From assembly GCF_020882015.2 (NCBI RefSeq), contig NZ_CP086555.2, positions 1 through 64,000 on the forward strand: 64,000 nucleotides of DNA, written 5' to 3'. Position numbers and translations under genes: made by a program. Below the pieces are notes generated by a model. The model ran no database searches, had not been told where the DNA came from, and worked only from the letters and a program-made list of their open reading frames with translations. This DNA is from Candidatus Borrelia undatumii. GTDB taxonomy: Bacteria; Spirochaetota; Spirochaetia; Borreliales; Borreliaceae. Of this stretch, positions 29,295 through 39,460 are shown piece after piece. How positions within the stretch are numbered: position 1 is the stretch's first letter; the number at the start of each line of letters is the position of its first letter.

Positions 29295-31090
29295 TAAATT
29301 AAATTCTCCATAATAAAGCGACGCCTATCAGGAGTATTTTGCCCCATATAAAACCCCAACTTTTCTTTTATATCCTTTATGTTGAAAAGATCAACTTTCG
29401 TAAGCTTAATGTTAGAAACATCAATAAAGCTTCTAAACTCATTTGGGGAAATCTCTCCAAGTCCCTTAAATCTTGTCACTTCAGGGTTACTAATTTCAAG
29501 AATAGCTTTTTGTTTCTCCTCTTCAGAATAACAATAAACAGTGGATTTTTTATTCCTTACCCTAAAGAGTGGAGTTTCTAATATATACATATGTCCATTT
29601 AAAACCAAATCTTCAAAATAGGTCAAAAAAAATGTTAAAAGCAAATTTCTAATATGAAACCCATCAAAATCAGCATCCGTAGCAATCACTACCTTATTAT
29701 ATCTTAAATTTTCAATCGACTCTTCGATACCAAGGGCCACCATCATATTGTAAAGCTCCTCATTCTTGTATATCTCAGACTTACTCTTCTCTAACATATT
29801 TTGAGGCTTACCCCTGAGAGAAAATATAGCCTGTGTATACACATCTCTGCAGGACACCATTGAGCCTGTTGCAGAATCTCCCTCCGTTAAAAATATCATA
29901 GTGACCTCGGATTGAATACTCTTTTCATTAAAGTGAAATTTACAATCTTTAAGCTTAGGGATTTTAAAAGATATTTTCTTTGCCCTCTCCTTAGCCTCCT
30001 TCCTTACGCTACTTAATTCTTTCCTAAGGCGCTCATTATCAACTACCTTGCTCTCAATTGCCTTTGCCAGAGCTTTATCCTTATAAAGGATTTCTGAAAT
30101 TATTCTTTGTACTTCCTTAGCGACATTGCCCCTAGTTTCAACATTGCCAAGTTTATTTTTAGTCTGACTTTCAAATATCGGATCCCTTATCTTAACAGAA
30201 AGAGTAGCTACAAGTCCTTCTCTAATATCAGTAGGAGAATATGTCTTCTTAAGAAAATCATTAATAGCTCTAGCAAATCCTTCTCTAAAACCTGTCTGAT
30301 GCGTCCCTCCATCACTAGTATATTGCCCATTTACAAATGAGAAATACGTTTCTCCATAATTACTTGTATGAGAAAAAGCAAATTCTAACGTTTTACTAGA
30401 ATAATAAACAAAATCATAAAGTAGATCTTCATTTTTAATTTCAGAGCTTATAAAATCTAGAAGCCCTTTCCTAGACTCAAAAATCTGATCGTTATAATTA
30501 ATTTTCAGACCCTTATTTAAGCAAGCATAATGAAAAAATCTCCTCTTTAAAAAATCTTCACTATACTTATATTTGCCAAAAATCTCAGTATCAGCCAAGA
30601 ATTCAATATAAGTACCATTCTTCTCATCAGAATTTCCCTCTACAGTTTTCATCAAGTTTCCCTTGGAAAAAAGAGCTTCAAAGAACTTGCCATCCCTTAT
30701 TGATCTTACAAAAAATCTTGAACTCAAAGCATTAACAGCTTTAGTTCCAACCCCATTAAGCCCAACAGAAAACTGAAACACATCATCATTGTATTTAGCG
30801 CCAGTATTAATAACAGAAACACTCTCTACAACTTTCCCAAGAGGAATACCTCGCCCATAATCTCTGACTCCAATAATATTATTTTCCTTTCTTATAAAAA
30901 CTTCCTTACCATAGCCCATAATAAATTCATCAATGGAATTATCAACTATTTCCTTAATCAAAACATAAATACCATCATCAATGTTAGAACCATCCCCAAG
31001 CCTCCCTATATACATCCCAGACCGCAGCCTAATATGCTCAAGGGAAGACAAGGTAATAATTTTGCTCTCGTCGTAACTATTTGTCTTCAT
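29294..31090 (-). CDS. parE: DNA topoisomerase IV subunit B
   Basis: ATPase subunit of topoisomerase IV. The 598-residue protein has the GHKL motifs EIVDNSIDE and DYGRGIPLG in the N-terminal domain, QTKNKLGN in the transducer, and the TOPRIM motifs LTEGDSA and ATDADFDGFHIRNL. It is translated directly before parC, and its start overlaps the plsC 3' end by 14 bp. It corresponds to BB_0036. Confidence 0.95.
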   Translation of the reverse strand: MKTNSYDESKIITLSSLEHIRLRSGMYIGRLGDGSNIDDGIYVLIKEIVDNSIDEFIMGYGKEVFIRKENNIIGVRDYGRGIPLGKVVESVSVINTGAKYNDDVFQFSVGLNGVGTKAVNALSSRFFVRSIRDGKFFEALFSKGNLMKTVEGNSDEKNGTYIEFLADTEIFGKYKYSEDFLKRRFFHYACLNKGLKINYNDQIFESRKGLLDFISSEIKNEDLLYDFVYYSSKTLEFAFSHTSNYGETYFSFVNGQYTSDGGTHQTGFREGFARAINDFLKKTYSPTDIREGLVATLSVKIRDPIFESQTKNKLGNVETRGNVAKEVQRIISEILYKDKALAKAIESKVVDNERLRKELSSVRKEAKERAKKISFKIPKLKDCKFHFNEKSIQSEVTMIFLTEGDSATGSMVSCRDVYTQAIFSLRGKPQNMLEKSKSEIYKNEELYNMMVALGIEESIENLRYNKVVIATDADFDGFHIRNLLLTFFLTYFEDLVLNGHMYILETPLFRVRNKKSTVYCYSEEEKQKAILEISNPEVTRFKGLGEISPNEFRSFIDVSNIKLTKVDLFNIKDIKEKLGFYMGQNTPDRRRFIMENLI

Positions 31091-31853
31091 TTATATCCCT
31101 ATCAATGCCATACTGAACTTTCATTTTTGCTAATTTTTCCACTATTCGATCTCTCACAGTAACATGAAGATTCTCTTTCTCATCATCTCTTAAATTAAAA
31201 ACATCTATCGGAGAATGAACATGAACATACACAGATAATCCTGTGTTCAATATAAAATTTTTAATAAATACCTTATGCGTATTAAGAAGAGTAACGGGCA
31301 CAATTGAAGAATTCGTCCTTAAAGCTAAGTTCATAGCACCTCTTTTAAATTTTCCCACCTCACCTCCTCGATTCCTAGTCCCTTCAGGAAAAATTCCAAT
31401 AAACCTTCCTTCCTTAATGACATCAATAGCCATCTTCTGGGCATTAGCAGAAGACTTTATACTACTCCTATTTACGGGAATAGTCCCCACGGAAATCAAC
31501 ACCAAATTAAGAAAGGGAACATTAAAAAGCGATCGCTTAGCAACCACCACAAAGGGCTGCGTAAATATGTAAATTAAAAAAATTGGATCAGTTGCAGCGA
31601 CATGATTTCCCATAATCACTGCGCCACCCTTACCAGACAAACAGGCACCATTGTCCTTAGTAACAACGACCTTAATACCAGCAAGCCACAAAGTAATACC
31701 AATCCCAACTCTCATCAACACAAAACCAAACTCTAGAAAATAACTATCAAACCTAAAAAGTCTAAAAATTAAACACACCGGAAACAAAGCAGTAAAAACA
31801 AAAAAGAAGAAAAGAACATTAACATAAGCGAGTACACTCCTTAACACTTTCAT
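31077..31853 (-). CDS. plsC: 1-acyl-sn-glycerol-3-phosphate acyltransferase
   Basis: Adds the second acyl chain in phosphatidic acid synthesis at the inner membrane. The 258-residue protein has an N-terminal hydrophobic region (6-32), the catalytic NHxxxxD motif at 83-89 (NHVAATD), and the FPEGTR motif at 155-160. It lies between the lipoprotein gene (5-bp gap) and parE (14-bp overlap). It corresponds to BB_0037. Confidence 0.94.
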   Translation of the reverse strand: MKVLRSVLAYVNVLFFFFVFTALFPVCLIFRLFRFDSYFLEFGFVLMRVGIGITLWLAGIKVVVTKDNGACLSGKGGAVIMGNHVAATDPIFLIYIFTQPFVVVAKRSLFNVPFLNLVLISVGTIPVNRSSIKSSANAQKMAIDVIKEGRFIGIFPEGTRNRGGEVGKFKRGAMNLALRTNSSIVPVTLLNTHKVFIKNFILNTGLSVYVHVHSPIDVFNLRDDEKENLHVTVRDRIVEKLAKMKVQYGIDRDINEDK

Positions 31854-31858
31854 AAGAC

Positions 31859-33319
31859 CTAATCCAATTTCTCTATCCTCTCAAGCTTTAACCTCTGTCC
31901 CCTAACCAAACTTACTTCATCTTTCAAAATTTTAACAGGGCTAAGAACAATTGTAGAAAATTTTTGTTTCTGAACCACCCTCTCGCTATGCTCGATCGTG
32001 AAAGACTCCCTCATTATAAAATCACCAATGCTAACCTCATACTCAAGAATTAAATCGTTTTTTAAACTAAAAACATTAAAAATTCCATAATAAACATCAT
32101 CTTCAACAATATAAGTGAGATTAGGATAAGAAAAATCATAAATAATATCTTTATGCACATAATTGCCATTCGGGATAAAAAAACTCCTCTCATTATCATC
32201 TTTTTCCAAAACAGAATCATCAAATCTTTTAAAAATACCTGAGAACCCATACTTATCATAAGCATCCGTTCCAGTATCAACTTTCACTTCAACATTATCA
32301 CCATCAATGATTTTTATCCAAAAATTGTAAACTATTAAGTCTGAAAAGACAGATTTCGTACTAATGTTAAGCATATTATATGCCGGCTTTGATATATATT
32401 CAATATTTGCTATTTCCTGGTAATTTTTCTTAAAGATACTAATCTCTTTGGAATGCCTATTAAACAACAAAAATAAAACATCATCAAGACTCGACTTCGA
32501 CGCCCCTTGATTTTGATAGACGCCGCTTTCATACCAAACACCATATAAAAACTTATAAACCCCTTCTTTGGTTAAATTCTTCAAAACTTTATACACATCG
32601 CTGTCCATCCGTCTAATATTCTCGCTTGCAGATAAAGGATAATACCTCCTCTGCGATTGAGAATATTTATACATTTCAGTTCTACTAACTATTATATCTT
32701 CACCTTGCTTATCATATTTTTCCAAAGAAATAGAATAACTTTCCCTAGACTGCTTATCGTCATAAGCTGAGGATCTATCATATTTGTTTATAATAATACT
32801 TCCATTCACTTTATTAAAAAAAATAGGTCTATAAGATGATACATCGTTAGCAACCGCCTTTTGAAAAACATATAAAACAGTTTCTTCATTTAAAAATCCC
32901 TGCACAACTATGTCAAAATCATAATCACCGGTAATATCCTCAAGATACATATTATAAGACTTATTAGAATCAATATTTACCTGTTCTTTAAAAAGAACTA
33001 TGGCTTCATGTGTTTTTGGATCAAAACCAATAATAAACAGATAAGATTTAAGATCTGAAAAATCTTGTGCTAAAACCACTTGTTCAAAATAAACATCTAA
33101 ATTGAGATTTTCCTGTTGAACCGAAAGAATCTTATAGCCTTTAAGGTCAATAAGCGACCCAAAAACATCTTCCCCATTACCCCAACTTGAAAATCTCACA
33201 TCAAGATAGCCCACCTCGTCATTTTTTTTTACCTCTTTATTAAAAACAATAAAGCCCTCATTTCCCTTAACGCAGGACAACATAAAAAAGAAAAGAGATA
33301 AAACTAATCTAGAACGCAT
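31859..33319 (-). CDS. lipoprotein of unknown function
   Basis: A 486-residue protein with a short signal sequence and lipobox MLSC at about residues 13-16. It is then beta-rich and charged, with no transmembrane helices. It corresponds to BB_0038. I recall that some databases name this family pallilysin-related adhesin, but I see no HExxH metalloprotease motif and cannot support that function. It lies between the PpiD-like foldase (53 bp) and plsC (5 bp), in the same direction. Confidence 0.75.
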   Translation of the reverse strand: MRSRLVLSLFFFMLSCVKGNEGFIVFNKEVKKNDEVGYLDVRFSSWGNGEDVFGSLIDLKGYKILSVQQENLNLDVYFEQVVLAQDFSDLKSYLFIIGFDPKTHEAIVLFKEQVNIDSNKSYNMYLEDITGDYDFDIVVQGFLNEETVLYVFQKAVANDVSSYRPIFFNKVNGSIIINKYDRSSAYDDKQSRESYSISLEKYDKQGEDIIVSRTEMYKYSQSQRRYYPLSASENIRRMDSDVYKVLKNLTKEGVYKFLYGVWYESGVYQNQGASKSSLDDVLFLLFNRHSKEISIFKKNYQEIANIEYISKPAYNMLNISTKSVFSDLIVYNFWIKIIDGDNVEVKVDTGTDAYDKYGFSGIFKRFDDSVLEKDDNERSFFIPNGNYVHKDIIYDFSYPNLTYIVEDDVYYGIFNVFSLKNDLILEYEVSIGDFIMRESFTIEHSERVVQKQKFSTIVLSPVKILKDEVSLVRGQRLKLERIEKLD

Positions 33320-33372
33320 ACCACATGATTATATCTGCAAATTAAACCCATAAATAAAACTAAAATTTTTTT

Positions 33373-34878
33373 TTAATTAAAATTCTGCAAGGCAAAAAAC
33401 GCCTCACTAAAATTTTCTTCAAAGTCACTTTTATTTAACATAGAATCTATCACTAATCTATTGTTTGCCTGATAAAGATTGTCAAAAATAATCTCTTCTT
33501 TAAGCACATTATTAGAACCAACAGAATAACTACCGCTTGGGTTTAGAAAAAACGCATAAACTTTACGATCCCCCAAAAAAGGCCTAGACCAATGATTTTC
33601 TTTTAAAGTAAAGATGATATCATAAAAATCTTTACTATTTTTAAACCCCGACAGCTCTTCCCCTAAAGTACTAGGATAAATGCTCATATTGTAAGCAAGA
33701 TTAACAATATCTTTTTTCAATGCCAAATTATGGCTTCTGAGAGTTTTTTGCACACCATCGGTACCCATTTCAACAACGACACTGCTAAGTTTATTCTCAA
33801 GAAAAGTCTCAATAACGCTCGGCTCATAAGTCTCTATATAGTTTCTAGCTACGCTAATATCATGTTCTGAATTTTTATCAAAATCATAAACATTGCTTAA
33901 TGCCTTATAGATTTCATATCCACTTCCATCTTTGGTTTTAAGAGGTCTAGAAATCTCATTCACTTTCAAAGAAAAAATTGCCCCCACATCTTCCTTCCTC
34001 TCAAGAGCGATCTCAAAATCAAAATAATACTTTCTAGAAGAAACAAGCCCCTTAAAATTGGCAATGTCCTCAGAATAAAACTTAGCAACCTCCTCAAAGG
34101 GCGTATTCTTGGACAACTTTTCATAAGCATCGTTTGCATCCCCTAAACTCTTAAAACGAACAAACGCTACCTCAATACTTCTAAATAAATTTAAAGCTCT
34201 CTCGGAATAAGAAACTAATTCATCTTGTGGAAAATCTTGGTATGAAAGCGAAACATATGAAATACTTCTCCTAACCCTAGCCATATCTCTAATTGCATTA
34301 GGAAGAGAATCTGAAAATATAAAATTACTATTCAACAAAATCTGTATGTTGGAAGAAAGCAAATCCTCCAATACTTCATTATGAAGCTCAAACTTCTGGT
34401 AATCAGAAACTTTGTTATACCTTTTTGGACTAAAATTACCACTAGAGTCCAGATACATAGGAGATCTCATCAAATTCTTATTTAACATATCCTTTGAAAC
34501 GTAAAAGCTATTAGTTTTTGCCAAATCAAGAAAAGCAAGATCCTCCACATGCCTAACAAAAGCCAAATTCCAAATAGCGTATTCCATATCAGAATTATTC
34601 CTATTCTGCATTAGCCTAGAATAAAGGTTTGAATAATGATTAACATATTTAGCAAATCTACCGTTCTTTTCATAATAAATTGGCTGCCCCTTGTAAGATC
34701 CGAACCTCAACTTGGATGAGTCAGTACCATCAAGCAAAGCCGGCACTAGAGGAGCAACAATAAACCCAAACACAATCAACACAAGTGCTAAAAGCCCCCA
34801 AACACCGACCCTCTTATCGATGGAATCAGAACCAACCCCAGAAGCATCTTCCCTGATCTGTTTCACTTTCTTACGCAT
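33373..34878 (-). CDS. PpiD/SurA-like membrane-anchored peptidyl-prolyl isomerase
   Basis: A 501-residue protein with a cytosolic basic N-terminus, one transmembrane helix (about 26-48) and a periplasmic chaperone-like region. A parvulin-type segment (TPFEEVAKFYSEDIANFKG to GAIFSLKVNEISRPLKTKDGSGYEIYK) lies near 255-330. This is the PpiD layout; isomerase activity is not certain. The ATG at 34876-34878 has GAAGG eight bases upstream and is preferred over an in-frame TTG five codons earlier. It corresponds to BB_0039. Confidence 0.78.
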   Translation of the reverse strand: MRKKVKQIREDASGVGSDSIDKRVGVWGLLALVLIVFGFIVAPLVPALLDGTDSSKLRFGSYKGQPIYYEKNGRFAKYVNHYSNLYSRLMQNRNNSDMEYAIWNLAFVRHVEDLAFLDLAKTNSFYVSKDMLNKNLMRSPMYLDSSGNFSPKRYNKVSDYQKFELHNEVLEDLLSSNIQILLNSNFIFSDSLPNAIRDMARVRRSISYVSLSYQDFPQDELVSYSERALNLFRSIEVAFVRFKSLGDANDAYEKLSKNTPFEEVAKFYSEDIANFKGLVSSRKYYFDFEIALERKEDVGAIFSLKVNEISRPLKTKDGSGYEIYKALSNVYDFDKNSEHDISVARNYIETYEPSVIETFLENKLSSVVVEMGTDGVQKTLRSHNLALKKDIVNLAYNMSIYPSTLGEELSGFKNSKDFYDIIFTLKENHWSRPFLGDRKVYAFFLNPSGSYSVGSNNVLKEEIIFDNLYQANNRLVIDSMLNKSDFEENFSEAFFALQNFN

Positions 34879-34943
34879 AAAAACAACCTTCAAAACTTCA
34901 ATAAAAATAACAGTTGAATATTAAAGTAGCATAATTAAGTCAT

Positions 34944-34959
34944 TATTTCAATTGAAATA
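34944..34959. promoter_or_regulatory. perfect 16-bp palindrome upstream of cheR
   Basis: TATTTCAATTGAAATA is fully self-complementary. It lies in the divergent region between the PpiD-like gene and cheR, just upstream of a TATATT at 34962-34967. It is a candidate operator for cheR. Confidence 0.4.
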
Positions 34960-35040
34960 TTTATATTAAGAACTATGCTTAGGGTAGATGTATACTCGCT
35001 GGTTGATGCCCTTTGGGGGCTGGGCTGTGCGCAGGTGGTT

Positions 35041-35883
35041 ATGAAGGAAGATAATTTTACAATTCACATAAAACCAAACGAGCTCAGTAGGCTCATAAAG
35101 ATAGTGTATAACAATTTTGGCATCAATCTTAGCGAGAAGAAGAAATTGTTGATTGAGAGCCGCCTCTCATCGACGATTAGAGCGAAAAATTTCGGCAACT
35201 TCACAGACTATATTAATTACCTAGAAAACAATACAAGTCAGATGTCCTTGATAGAGTTGGTGGATAGAATATCAACAAATCATACTTATTTTTTTAGAGA
35301 ACCTAATCATTTTGACTTCCTTGAAAAAAAGCTTTTACCTAAAATGATTGGTCAGATGCCGCAGTCGGGAGAGAAAGAGATTCGTATATGGTCGGCTGGT
35401 TGTTCAAGTGGAGAGGAACCATATACAATTGCAATGATAATAAACGAACACATAAACAATAACAAAATCTATTTAAAAACAAAAATTCTGGCAACCGATA
35501 TTTCAATTACTGTATTAAAAGAAGCTAGTCGGGGAATTTATCCAGGGGACCGTGTAAAAAACCTTCCTAAACATTTAAAACTTAAATATTTAAATCAGCT
35601 TAAAAATGACAAATTTGAAGTCAAGGATGCACTCAAAACAATGGTTCAATTTAAGAAGTTGAACCTAATGGATGAATATTTCCCATTCAAGAAAAAGTTT
35701 GATCTAATTTTCTGCAGAAACGTAATGATTTACTTTGACGAGGCAACCAGAGACCTACTCGCTGAAAAATTTAGCAAACATTTAAAGGACGATTGCTTTC
35801 TACTTATCGGTCATTCAGAGACTATTAGAGGAAACAAAAACTTCGAGTATGTTATGCCTGCTACATATAAAAAATCAAACTAG
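35041..35883 (+). CDS. cheR: chemotaxis protein methyltransferase CheR
   Basis: Methylates glutamates of chemoreceptors using S-adenosylmethionine. An N-terminal helical CheR domain (LSRLIKIVYNNFGINLSEKKKLLIESRL) is followed by the SAM-binding domain: SAGCSSGEEPYTIAM, ATDIS and DLIFCRNVMIYFD. The ATG at 35041, with AGGTGG just before it, gives 280 residues and a normal N-terminus. An ATG at 34975 would add 22 residues from a very G-rich stretch. It corresponds to BB_0040 (cheR-1). Confidence 0.9.
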   Translation: MKEDNFTIHIKPNELSRLIKIVYNNFGINLSEKKKLLIESRLSSTIRAKNFGNFTDYINYLENNTSQMSLIELVDRISTNHTYFFREPNHFDFLEKKLLPKMIGQMPQSGEKEIRIWSAGCSSGEEPYTIAMIINEHINNNKIYLKTKILATDISITVLKEASRGIYPGDRVKNLPKHLKLKYLNQLKNDKFEVKDALKTMVQFKKLNLMDEYFPFKKKFDLIFCRNVMIYFDEATRDLLAEKFSKHLKDDCFLLIGHSETIRGNKNFEYVMPATYKKSN

Positions 35884-35890
35884 TATATAC

Positions 35891-36223
35891 TCATTTATCT
35901 TGTATCTTTTTGTTCAAATAGATGAGTTCTTCAACAAGGTTTTTCTCGCTCATCAAACCCATGATACAGTTTTGAATGTTAAATATAGTCAAAGATAAAT
36001 GCACATTTTGTGCAAATTCCCCATCGCTCATAAATTCCGCTTGTAAAGCATTAACATTGACAATTAAAGTCTCAACTTCACTAAGTTCGTATTCGATATC
36101 TTCAAAATTTCCTTTCTTAACCTCCTTTAAAAGTTCATAAAGTTTATGCCTTACGCTACAGACTTTATCTAAAACCAACATAAACCTATCACCAATATAT
36201 CTATTCAATTCATCACTTAACAT
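35891..36223 (-). CDS. small helical protein of unknown function next to phoU
   Basis: I do not recognise this 110-residue protein. It is almost entirely helical and acidic, with heptad-like spacing, and has no signal peptide or membrane segment. It lies 10 bp downstream of phoU in the same direction, so a connection to PhoU or phosphate control is possible but only by association. It corresponds to BB_0041. Confidence 0.65.
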   Translation of the reverse strand: MLSDELNRYIGDRFMLVLDKVCSVRHKLYELLKEVKKGNFEDIEYELSEVETLIVNVNALQAEFMSDGEFAQNVHLSLTIFNIQNCIMGLMSEKNLVEELIYLNKKIQDK

Positions 36224-36233
36224 ATGGACTCTC

Positions 36234-36905
36234 CTAGGCTAAATTCACCTTTTCTCCTACCTTAACAAAATAAAGCAGCTCACCTATCGTAGCAACATGA
36301 TCTCCAACTCTTTCTAAAAAGCTATTTAAAAACAAGATATTTAGAAGATAATCCAAATTTTCCGGGTTATTTTTCATAGCATCAATTACAACTGTTTTTT
36401 GCTTGGAAAACAGTTTATCTATGATGTTGTCATACTTTACTATCTTAAGTATCTTAGTAAAATCTCCATCAAAGTAAGCGTCAAAAATACTTGAAAGCAT
36501 ATCCTTTGCCGTATCTGCCATCTCCCTCAGAGGTTTAAGATAAAGATCGACTGTACAAAAATCTGCAACGTTAGACTCCAGGAGAAGCACAACCTTTACA
36601 ATTTTAGTAGAATGATCTGCAATACGCTCAAGAGAACTTATTATTTTAATAATTGCCAGTATTTCTCTGAGCTCCGTGGCTACAGGATGTTCAGTAGCAA
36701 TAATTCTTCCACATAAATCCTCAATATCATATTGATAGTCATCTATTATTTTCTCATCCTCATTAATGATTTTTTTAGCCAAATTTTTATCTCTAGACTC
36801 CAAAGCTATTAAGGAATCTTCTATTATTTTAAGAACACATTCCTTCATGTCCCAAAGATAATCTCTTATCACTTCAAGTTGTTTGGTAAGTTTGCGTCTA
36901 ACCAT
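36234..36905 (-). CDS. phoU: phosphate-signalling regulator PhoU
   Basis: The 223-residue protein consists of two PhoU three-helix repeats. The metal-binding helices carry the family motifs SLERIADHSTKI (about 95) and FLERVGDHVATIGE (about 195). PhoU restrains phosphate uptake through the Pst transporter, which is not encoded in this window. It lies between a TPR-like envelope protein (11-bp gap upstream) and the small helical gene. It corresponds to BB_0042. Confidence 0.93.
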   Translation of the reverse strand: MVRRKLTKQLEVIRDYLWDMKECVLKIIEDSLIALESRDKNLAKKIINEDEKIIDDYQYDIEDLCGRIIATEHPVATELREILAIIKIISSLERIADHSTKIVKVVLLLESNVADFCTVDLYLKPLREMADTAKDMLSSIFDAYFDGDFTKILKIVKYDNIIDKLFSKQKTVVIDAMKNNPENLDYLLNILFLNSFLERVGDHVATIGELLYFVKVGEKVNLA

Positions 36906-36916
36906 ACAAAATCCTC

Positions 36917-37930
36917 CTAAAAAAACCTTTTTAAAAACAAATACCCCAACCTAGACGCCTCATAATAATTACTAAAAGGATAATCATCAACAACCTTCTT
37001 ATAGAAACCAAGTGCCTTAAGAAAATCCCTATGCCCGCTCTCCGTCTCATGCAATCTACCCAATAAATAATTGTATCTATCTGGAAAACCTGCGCTTACA
37101 TATTTTGAGAAATACAGAGAACTAAAATTTAAAAAAAACTCATACTCCCCACTTAGTAACAAAAACTCAAGAATATCAAGATAAACATTTTCACTAAAAT
37201 CAATATTATTCTCCACTAGTAATCTAGCATCCTTTAGCACATTTTCTACTCTATTCAACTTAATTCCAAGGTCAATAAGATGCAAAAAAATCTGAGTAAA
37301 GTGCTTGTCTCTTAAACTTAAGTAATTTTCATAGGAATTTAAATAATCTCCATTCCTATAATAAAGATCGGCCTTTAGTAAAGTATATTCACTCTCATTA
37401 AAATTATGACCATCAAGTAATTCAATTGCACCCTTATAATCATTAATATAGGATAAATTTAAAGCTCTTCGGATAATCTCCTTAGCGCTCAAGCCAACGT
37501 TCCCGTTCTTCAGTTCAACACTTTTATCTATTTGAATATTTTCGTCTAACTCCCCCTCACCCAACTTGTTAGATACTTTTTGAGAAATTTTCAAAACTAC
37601 ATTTTTAATAAATTCTCTAGAATTTCTTACATTTTGATAACTGAAAGTCAACACAACACGCCCAACTTTATTCGAAGTTTGAAAATTAAAGGTAGCTCCT
37701 TCCTGATAGGATTCCCCCAAAAGCCTGATAAAAGAACTATTTTTAGGACTTTTGATATAAATCCAAGCATCATCCTTAAAAAAAAAATTAAATTTTGAAT
37801 TAGTTCCTACCAAAAATTCTCTCTCTTTATTACTAAAATCAAGCTCATAAGTAGCGTAACCACCATCAGCAGCCAGTAGGGATACTGCATTTACAACGAA
37901 AAATAAAACACTAAAACAAACCTTATTCAC
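36917..37930 (-). CDS. secreted protein with TPR-like repeats
   Basis: A 337-residue protein with a signal peptide (about 1-20, ending LLAA). A beta-rich N-terminal domain (about 25-130) is followed by helical repeats resembling tetratricopeptide units (ALNLSYINDYKGAIELLDG, LKADLYYRNGDYLNSYENYL). It is probably periplasmic and may act as a protein-interaction scaffold. It sits 6 bp downstream of a single-pass protein gene and 11 bp upstream of phoU. It corresponds to BB_0043. Confidence 0.72.
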   Translation of the reverse strand: MNKVCFSVLFFVVNAVSLLAADGGYATYELDFSNKEREFLVGTNSKFNFFFKDDAWIYIKSPKNSSFIRLLGESYQEGATFNFQTSNKVGRVVLTFSYQNVRNSREFIKNVVLKISQKVSNKLGEGELDENIQIDKSVELKNGNVGLSAKEIIRRALNLSYINDYKGAIELLDGHNFNESEYTLLKADLYYRNGDYLNSYENYLSLRDKHFTQIFLHLIDLGIKLNRVENVLKDARLLVENNIDFSENVYLDILEFLLLSGEYEFFLNFSSLYFSKYVSAGFPDRYNYLLGRLHETESGHRDFLKALGFYKKVVDDYPFSNYYEASRLGYLFLKRFF

Positions 37931-37936
37931 CCTTAT

Positions 37937-38323
37937 TCACTTATAATTTTCCAAAATTCTGTCTATTACTGCCTCATTTTCCTTCTCTAAATCAATGCTA
38001 AATAAATTTTCCGGTTTTATCCAGAATTCCTTAAGAAGCTCTTCATCAACTGGCCGATGATTAGTCAAATCACCTTCTAATGCATTATTAGGTAGATAAG
38101 GCCTGGGAAAGAAAAAATCATTCATGTTGAGATTAGAATTTAAATCAAAATAAAAGCTCTCTTCATTAATCAACTTTAACTTTTTATTTAAATCTTCCTC
38201 TGTATTTTTACGAGTGACCTTAATAAGGCTGCTGGAGTAAAGATAAGTAACAAAAGCAACAACAACGGATAAAAATATCAAAATTAAAAAATACCTCTGA
38301 AAGTAAAACTTTCCTTCCCTCAT
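37937..38323 (-). CDS. single-pass membrane protein of unknown function
   Basis: I do not recognise this 128-residue protein. It has a short basic cytosolic start, one transmembrane helix (about 11-31) and an acidic extracytoplasmic tail. The tail includes an unusual aromatic/proline patch, DFFFPRPYLP. It is first of a four-gene minus-strand run ending after phoU. Its start faces rnhB across 72 bp. It corresponds to BB_0044. Confidence 0.65.
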   Translation of the reverse strand: MREGKFYFQRYFLILIFLSVVVAFVTYLYSSSLIKVTRKNTEEDLNKKLKLINEESFYFDLNSNLNMNDFFFPRPYLPNNALEGDLTNHRPVDEELLKEFWIKPENLFSIDLEKENEAVIDRILENYK

Positions 38324-38395
38324 AAAATCCTCCCATTACTTGGTAGATTATATATTAAATACAATAATTTCTCTATTGGGATAATATTGTTAGTT

Positions 38396-38941
38396 ATGGT
38401 TTGCGGAATTGATGAAGTTGGAAGAGGGTGCATTTTTGGGCCAGTTTTAAGCGCGGCAGTTGTTTTTAAAGGAAAACCCAATTTTTTAAATGAACTAGAC
38501 GATTCAAAAAAACTCAAAAAAGAAAAAAGGGAATATTTATCCTCATTAATACTTAAAAATTCATATTACGCCTTTGCGGAGGTGCCCAGCTCTATCATCG
38601 ATAAAATCAATATTCATAATGCATCTCTCCTTGCTATGCAACTAGCATATGAAGAACTAAATATGAACTGTGATTTAGTTCTTGTAGACGGAAAATTCAT
38701 TCCAAAAATAAGAGCTAAAAAAATCCAAGCAATAATCAGGGGAGACTCTATTATTAACGAAATAAAAGCAGCCTCAATTATCGCAAAAGTGCAAAGGGAT
38801 AAGTTGATGGTCGAATATGACAAAACTTATCCCTTATATTGCCTAAAAAATAACAAAGGATATCCAACCAAAGAACACAAAGATGCAATAAAAAAATATG
38901 GAATCCTAAGTCTTCACAGAAAAAGTTTTAAACTCGCCTAA
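38396..38941 (+). CDS. rnhB: ribonuclease HII
   Basis: Removes ribonucleotides from DNA and RNA-DNA hybrids. The ATG at 38396 gives 181 residues starting MVCGIDEVGRG, the usual RNase HII opening with catalytic Asp and Glu. The third Asp is in LVDGKFIP, and SIIAKVQRD is conserved. A TTG at 38387 is in frame but less likely. A GATAAT at 38380-38385 close to the start suggests a very short leader. It corresponds to BB_0046. Confidence 0.94.
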   Translation: MVCGIDEVGRGCIFGPVLSAAVVFKGKPNFLNELDDSKKLKKEKREYLSSLILKNSYYAFAEVPSSIIDKINIHNASLLAMQLAYEELNMNCDLVLVDGKFIPKIRAKKIQAIIRGDSIINEIKAASIIAKVQRDKLMVEYDKTYPLYCLKNNKGYPTKEHKDAIKKYGILSLHRKSFKLA

Positions 38942-38950
38942 ATAGATTCC

Positions 38951-39307
38951 TTAATAATCTCTGTTTCTAGATCCTCTTGAAAAGTGGTGATCTTTATCAA
39001 AATCATCACCTCTAAAACCTTCATTATGATCATCAAAATCATTATGCCTAGCACCTTCTGTAACATAACTTCCAGAAATTTTTTTCTTAATTACAGAAAT
39101 TGCTCTTAACAAACTTGATTCAAATTCTTTAATATTTTCCTCATAAATAAAAACTGAATGCCTTTCAAAATCTCCGCTGGCATTTCTCTTACTCTCAACG
39201 ATATTTAAAAAATAATCACCCTTCCTATTTTCTTTAACATTAAAAAAATAAGTTCTCTCAGAATTTGTAAATAATTTATCAGAATATATTTCCCCTCGCT
39301 CTCCCAT
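38951..39307 (-). CDS. bpuR: PUR-domain nucleic-acid-binding protein BpuR
   Basis: A Pur-alpha-like protein that binds single-stranded DNA and RNA; in B. burgdorferi BpuR is a nucleoid-associated and post-transcriptional regulator. The ATG at 39305-39307 has GGAGG five bases upstream and gives 118 residues starting [12 protein letters not shown]. The PUR fold fills residues 1-80 ([23 protein letters not shown] is characteristic). The tail from about 85 on is rich in Asp, His, Arg and Gly and looks disordered. A GTG four codons earlier is rejected. It corresponds to BB_0047. Confidence 0.93.
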   Translation of the reverse strand: MGERGEIYSDKLFTNSERTYFFNVKENRKGDYFLNIVESKRNASGDFERHSVFIYEENIKEFESSLLRAISVIKKKISGSYVTEGARHNDFDDHNEGFRGDDFDKDHHFSRGSRNRDY

Positions 39308-39415
39308 TAATTCCTCCACTCAAAAAGCACTAATTTCACATCGGCTTTCATAAAAGCTAACACAATTGTACTTATTAAGGAAAAAAAATACTAGATAAAC
39401 TCAATGATAAATTAA

Positions 39416-39444
39416 TTGACATAAAACACATTTTTTTATAGAAT
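39416..39444 (+). promoter_or_regulatory. tRNA-Gly promoter
   Basis: Consensus -35 TTGACA (39416-39421), a 17-bp spacer, and -10 TAGAAT (39439-39444), 16 bp upstream of the mature tRNA 5' end. Confidence 0.75.
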
Positions 39445-39460
39445 CGGACTTGATGTTTTT

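Noticed and set aside
31859..33319. Pallilysin-type protease assignment for the lipoprotein
   Set aside because: No HExxH motif is present; only the lipoprotein nature is supported.
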